DNA from: Shewanella sp. UCD-KL12
GTDB taxonomy: Bacteria; Pseudomonadota; Gammaproteobacteria; Enterobacterales; Shewanellaceae
Assembly (NCBI RefSeq): GCF_001957125.1
Contig: NZ_MPHJ01000001.1
Coordinates: forward strand, 826,882 to 890,881
Length of the DNA: 64,000 nt
Reading direction: 5' to 3'
A program made the position numbers and the translations under genes. Under the pieces are notes generated by a model. The model had not been told where the DNA came from, did no database searches, and saw only the letters and a list, made by a program, of their open reading frames with translations. Shown piece by piece: positions 60,828-64,000 of the stretch (position 1 is the stretch's first letter; every line of letters starts with the position of its first letter).

Positions 60828-62138
60828 ATGAGTGACAGACAACAGGTAACGAATGCCAAAGGCGATCGTATTGCAATAGTGACGGGGTTGAGAACACCAT
60901 TTGCTAAGCAAGCGACAGTGTTTCACGGTGTTTCGGCGTTAGATATGGGTAAAATGGTAGTGAATGAGCTGCTGTCTCGTTCGGAGGTTAATCCAAAAGA
61001 TATTGAACAGTTGGTTTATGGCCAAGTGGTTCAAATGCCTGCTGCTCCAAATATTGCGCGTGAAATTGTTCTGGGAACGGGAATGGATGTAAGCACTGAT
61101 GCTTATAGCGTGAGCCGAGCATGTGCAACTAGCTTCCAGTCAACGGTCAATGTTGCAGAATCTATCATGACGGGTAATGTCGACATCGGCATCGCTGGTG
61201 GCGCTGACTCATCATCTGTATTACCTATTGGTGTTTCTAAAAAGCTCGCTCATGCATTGGTTGATCTCAATAAGGCGCGTTCATTTAGCCAAAAACTGGC
61301 GATATTTAGACGCCTTGGCATTAAAGATCTTCTGCCTGTGCCTCCTGCTGTTGCTGAATATTCAACGGGTCTCTCTATGGGACAGACTGCTGAGCAGATG
61401 GCTAAAACCTATAATATTAGCCGCGCCGATCAAGATGCATTAGCACATCGCTCTCATACATTGGCGACAGAAACTTGGAATTCAGGTCATCTTAAAGATG
61501 AGGTGATGGCTGCACATGTTCCGCCTTACAAAGCTTTTATCGACCGTGATAACAACATTCGTGAAAACTCAGTGCTTGAGTCATATGCAAAGCTAAGACC
61601 TGCTTTTGATCGTAAACATGGTAGCGTGACAGCGGCGACAAGTACGCCGTTAACTGATGGTGCTTCTGCTGTACTTATGATGAGCGAGAGTCGTGCTAAA
61701 GCCCTTGGCTATGATCCTATTGGATATATTAAGAGCTATGCGTTCAGTGCCATAGATGTCTGGGAAGATATGTTAATGGGTCCATCATATGCAACGCCGT
61801 TAGCATTGCAGCGTGCGGGCATGGAGCTTGAAGATCTGGACTTGATAGAGATGCATGAAGCTTTTGCCGCTCAAACGCTGGCTAATATGCAGATGTTTGG
61901 TTCGAAAAAGTTTGCCGAAGAGAAACTTGGTCGCTCCCGTGCCATTGGTGAGATTGATATGAGTAAGTTTAATGTATTGGGCGGTTCGTTAGCCTATGGG
62001 CACCCTTTTGCGGCGACCGGAACTCGATTGATCACTCAAGTTTGTCGAGAGCTAAAGCGAAGAGGGGGGGGGACAGGACTTACAACAGCCTGTGCAGCCG
62101 GTGGTTTAGGTGCAGCAATGATAGTTGAAGTGGAGTGA
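60828..62138 (+). CDS. fadI: Acetyl-CoA C-acyltransferase, beta-subunit of fatty acid oxidation (FadI)
   Basis: 436 residues from ATG 60828 (an upstream in-frame ATG at 60795 is rejected: the N-terminus [28 protein letters not shown] fits the family). Thiolase: it splits 3-ketoacyl-CoA to acetyl-CoA. Catalytic Cys99 ([10 protein letters not shown]), the His pair in EMHEAFAAQ and [19 protein letters not shown], and the C-terminal [16 protein letters not shown] with the second Cys are complete. It forms a multienzyme complex with FadJ, encoded 5 bp downstream. Regulated by FadR- and PsrA-like sites. Confidence 0.96.
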   Translation: MSDRQQVTNAKGDRIAIVTGLRTPFAKQATVFHGVSALDMGKMVVNELLSRSEVNPKDIEQLVYGQVVQMPAAPNIAREIVLGTGMDVSTDAYSVSRACATSFQSTVNVAESIMTGNVDIGIAGGADSSSVLPIGVSKKLAHALVDLNKARSFSQKLAIFRRLGIKDLLPVPPAVAEYSTGLSMGQTAEQMAKTYNISRADQDALAHRSHTLATETWNSGHLKDEVMAAHVPPYKAFIDRDNNIRENSVLESYAKLRPAFDRKHGSVTAATSTPLTDGASAVLMMSESRAKALGYDPIGYIKSYAFSAIDVWEDMLMGPSYATPLALQRAGMELEDLDLIEMHEAFAAQTLANMQMFGSKKFAEEKLGRSRAIGEIDMSKFNVLGGSLAYGHPFAATGTRLITQVCRELKRRGGGTGLTTACAAGGLGAAMIVEVE

Positions 62139-62143
62139 TCATC

Positions 62144-64000
62144 ATGGAAAAGACATTTAATTTAGCACGTCGAGAAGACGGTATTGCGATATTGACCATG
62201 GATGTACCTGGCGAATCCATGAATACCCTAAGGTCAGAGTTTGGTCCTGAGATCACTGAAGTGTTGGCAGAGATTAAAGCTGACTCGAGTATCAGAGGTT
62301 TAGTATTAGCCTCGGGGAAAAAGGGCTGTTTTGTTGCTGGTGCAGATATCTCTATGCTTGATGCTTGCCAATCTGCGGCAGATGCTAAAACACTATCTCA
62401 GCAGGGACATGTTGTTTTTAATGAACTTGAAGCATTAAAGATCCCTGTGGTCGCCGCCATTGATGGGGTTTGCTTAGGCGGTGGGCTTGAGTTGGCACTA
62501 GCGTGTCATCAGCGAGTGTGTAGTGACAGCAGTAAAACCATGATGGGAGTGCCTGAAGTTCAGTTAGGCTTGCTACCAGGTGGAGGTGGTACCCAAAGAT
62601 TGCCAAGATTGGTGGGTATCGCAACTGCATTAGATTTGATGCTAACAGGTAAACAGGTTCGTCCAAAACAAGCATTAAAAATGGGGTTAGTTAATGATGT
62701 TGTGCCTGAGTCAATACTATTAGCTACAGCCATTGAGATGGCATTAGCGGGTAAGCGCCCAGCCAAAAAAGTTAAAAAGTCACTGGTCAATAAGTTGCTT
62801 GAAGGCACACCTGTTGGGCGTAACATCATTTTTGATCAGGCTGGAAAACAAGTTCAAAAGAAAACCCAAGGAAATTATCCTGCGCCTGCAAAAATTATTG
62901 ATTGCGTACGTCAAGGGATGGCGAAAGGCATAACTAAAGGTTTAGAGGTCGAGGCAAGTCACTTTGCCGATCTCGTAATGACAACAGAATCAGCTTCTCT
63001 GAGAAGTATCTTCTTTGCGACCACAGAGATGAAAAAGGAGACTGGTGCTGGCGATGTTGAGCCACTGCAAGTTAGAAAAACTATGGTGCTCGGCGGTGGG
63101 CTTATGGGTGGGGGGATAGCTTCTGTTACAACAACGAAAGCTAAGATCCCTGCACGAGTGAAAGATATCAGTGAGCAAGGTCTGAGTAATGCACTTTCTT
63201 ATGCCTATAAATTACTCGATAAAGGTGTGAAGCGACGTCATATGACACCTGCGGTTAGAGATAACCTAATGTCCTTGATGACGACAACAACTGAATATAA
63301 AGGGATTAAAGATGCCGATATTGTTGTTGAAGCGGTATTTGAAGATCTTAATCTTAAGCATCAAATGGTTAAAGATGTTGAAAGAGAGTGTGGTGAACAT
63401 ACTATTTTTGCGTCGAACACTTCGTCACTGCCCATCTCCCAGATAGCAGAAGCTGCGTCTCGTCCTGAAAATGTGATTGGACTGCATTACTTCTCTCCTG
63501 TTGAGAAGATGCCGCTGGTAGAAGTGATTGCCCATGAAAAGACGTCTGCTCAAACTATTGCGACTACAGTTGCTTTTGCTCGTAAACAAGGTAAAACACC
63601 GATTGTTGTACAAGACGGTGCTGGTTTTTATGTAAACCGTATATTGGCGCTTTATATGAATGAAGCCGCACAATTATTGTTAGAGGGCAAAAGTGTAGAG
63701 CACCTAGATAAAGCGTTAGTAAAGTTTGGTTTCCCTGTAGGTCCGATGACTTTACTTGATGAAGTCGGTATTGACGTAGGGGCTAAGATATCACCAATTC
63801 TAGAGTCTGAACTCGGTGAACGATTCAAGGCGCCTGCGGCGTTTGATAAGTTACTTGCTGATGATAGAAAAGGGCGCAAGAACGGTAAAGGCTTCTACCT
63901 CTATGGCAATAAGTCGAAGAAAAAAGCAAAACAAGTTGATGAAAGCGTTTATAAACTGCTTGGGCTTACTCCTAGTGCGACTAGCGATCTTTCTGAAGTA
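62144..64000 (+). CDS. fadJ: Trifunctional fatty acid oxidation alpha-subunit FadJ, 3' end cut by window edge
   Basis: The frame is open from ATG 62144 to the edge with no stop, 619 codons; family members have about 700 residues, so ~85 are missing. The enoyl-CoA hydratase domain (~1-190) has oxyanion-hole VAGADIS and GLELALA with catalytic Glu116 and Glu138 (GVPEVQLGLLPGGGG). A linker (~270-310) leads to 3-hydroxyacyl-CoA dehydrogenase with the NAD motif VLGGGLMGGGIASV, the catalytic His in GLHYFSPVEKMPLVEV and Asn of SNTSSL. It catalyses hydration and oxidation of the acyl chain; its partner is FadI. Starts 5 bp after fadI (same operon). Confidence 0.95.
   Translation, partial: MEKTFNLARREDGIAILTMDVPGESMNTLRSEFGPEITEVLAEIKADSSIRGLVLASGKKGCFVAGADISMLDACQSAADAKTLSQQGHVVFNELEALKIPVVAAIDGVCLGGGLELALACHQRVCSDSSKTMMGVPEVQLGLLPGGGGTQRLPRLVGIATALDLMLTGKQVRPKQALKMGLVNDVVPESILLATAIEMALAGKRPAKKVKKSLVNKLLEGTPVGRNIIFDQAGKQVQKKTQGNYPAPAKIIDCVRQGMAKGITKGLEVEASHFADLVMTTESASLRSIFFATTEMKKETGAGDVEPLQVRKTMVLGGGLMGGGIASVTTTKAKIPARVKDISEQGLSNALSYAYKLLDKGVKRRHMTPAVRDNLMSLMTTTTEYKGIKDADIVVEAVFEDLNLKHQMVKDVERECGEHTIFASNTSSLPISQIAEAASRPENVIGLHYFSPVEKMPLVEVIAHEKTSAQTIATTVAFARKQGKTPIVVQDGAGFYVNRILALYMNEAAQLLLEGKSVEHLDKALVKFGFPVGPMTLLDEVGIDVGAKISPILESELGERFKAPAAFDKLLADDRKGRKNGKGFYLYGNKSKKKAKQVDESVYKLLGLTPSATSDLSEV

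Overview
The window looks like chromosomal DNA of a marine gammaproteobacterium of the Alteromonadales, most likely Shewanella. This rests on moderate GC content, on the set of small lineage-typical families (VF530/DUF2132, YibL, DUF3010, DUF3379, RraB, YbcJ), on FadI/FadJ and NrdD/NrdG of clear gammaproteobacterial type, and on the many outer-membrane and secreted proteins. I see no phage, insertion sequence, CRISPR array, rRNA or tRNA. Both edges cut genes: a DUF885 protein at the left and fadJ at the right.

Layout. 1-2.5 kb: end of a DUF885 protein, PpiC, a GNAT acetyltransferase, a YbcJ-like S4 protein and RraB. 2.6-4.6 kb: a NERD protein carrying two degenerate kinase domains. 4.6-6.5 kb: a LysR regulator divergent from a TSUP permease, with a perfect palindrome between them. 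6.8-12.5 kb: a VOC protein, a TonB-dependent receptor with a PQQ-type sugar dehydrogenase, and an MTHFR-like protein. 12.7-17 kb: avtA and a pepSY-regulator-kinase operon. 17.3-21.5 kb: sbcDC. 22-28.5 kb: an M23 endopeptidase, a lipoprotein GH3 glycosidase, a membrane-anchored AraC regulator and a sugar isomerase/epimerase. 28.6-35.9 kb: a solute-binding protein, a Cys-containing unknown behind a Fur box, a YgjP-type metalloprotease, DUF3010, a DEAD-box helicase, an OmpA protein, a patatin and an unknown. 36-41 kb: nrdDG behind two NrdR boxes, yibL, ribA and an outer-membrane protein. 41.4-47.7 kb: an XRE regulator divergent from a free-standing malate-synthase-G-like clasp domain, VF530, a large subtilase and a rhodanese. 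47.9-51.9 kb: SIMPL, fadL and putP. 52-60.4 kb: an ECF sigma/anti-sigma pair and the six-gene moxR/Bat operon. 60.8-64 kb: fadI-fadJ.

Functional threads. Fatty-acid use: fadL and fadIJ both have FadR-like sites upstream. Carbohydrate use: the receptor/PQQ dehydrogenase pair and the GH3/AraC/isomerase cluster, with twin palindromic operators and a LacI-type site. Iron: Fur-like boxes before the Cys-containing unknown and, less certainly, before the TonB receptor. Envelope and stress: the Bat operon, ECF pair, PepSY two-component system, MepM, OmpA and subtilase. Anaerobic dNTP synthesis: nrdDG.

Most unusual items: the free-standing malate-synthase-G clasp homologue next to an XRE regulator whose promoter has three 14-bp iterons; the NERD/double-pseudokinase protein; a 15-bp x 7 minisatellite coding for the signal peptide of the sugar dehydrogenase; a 14-bp tandem repeat after the histidine kinase gene; and a recurring class of perfect stem-loops just after stop codons that lack a U-tract.
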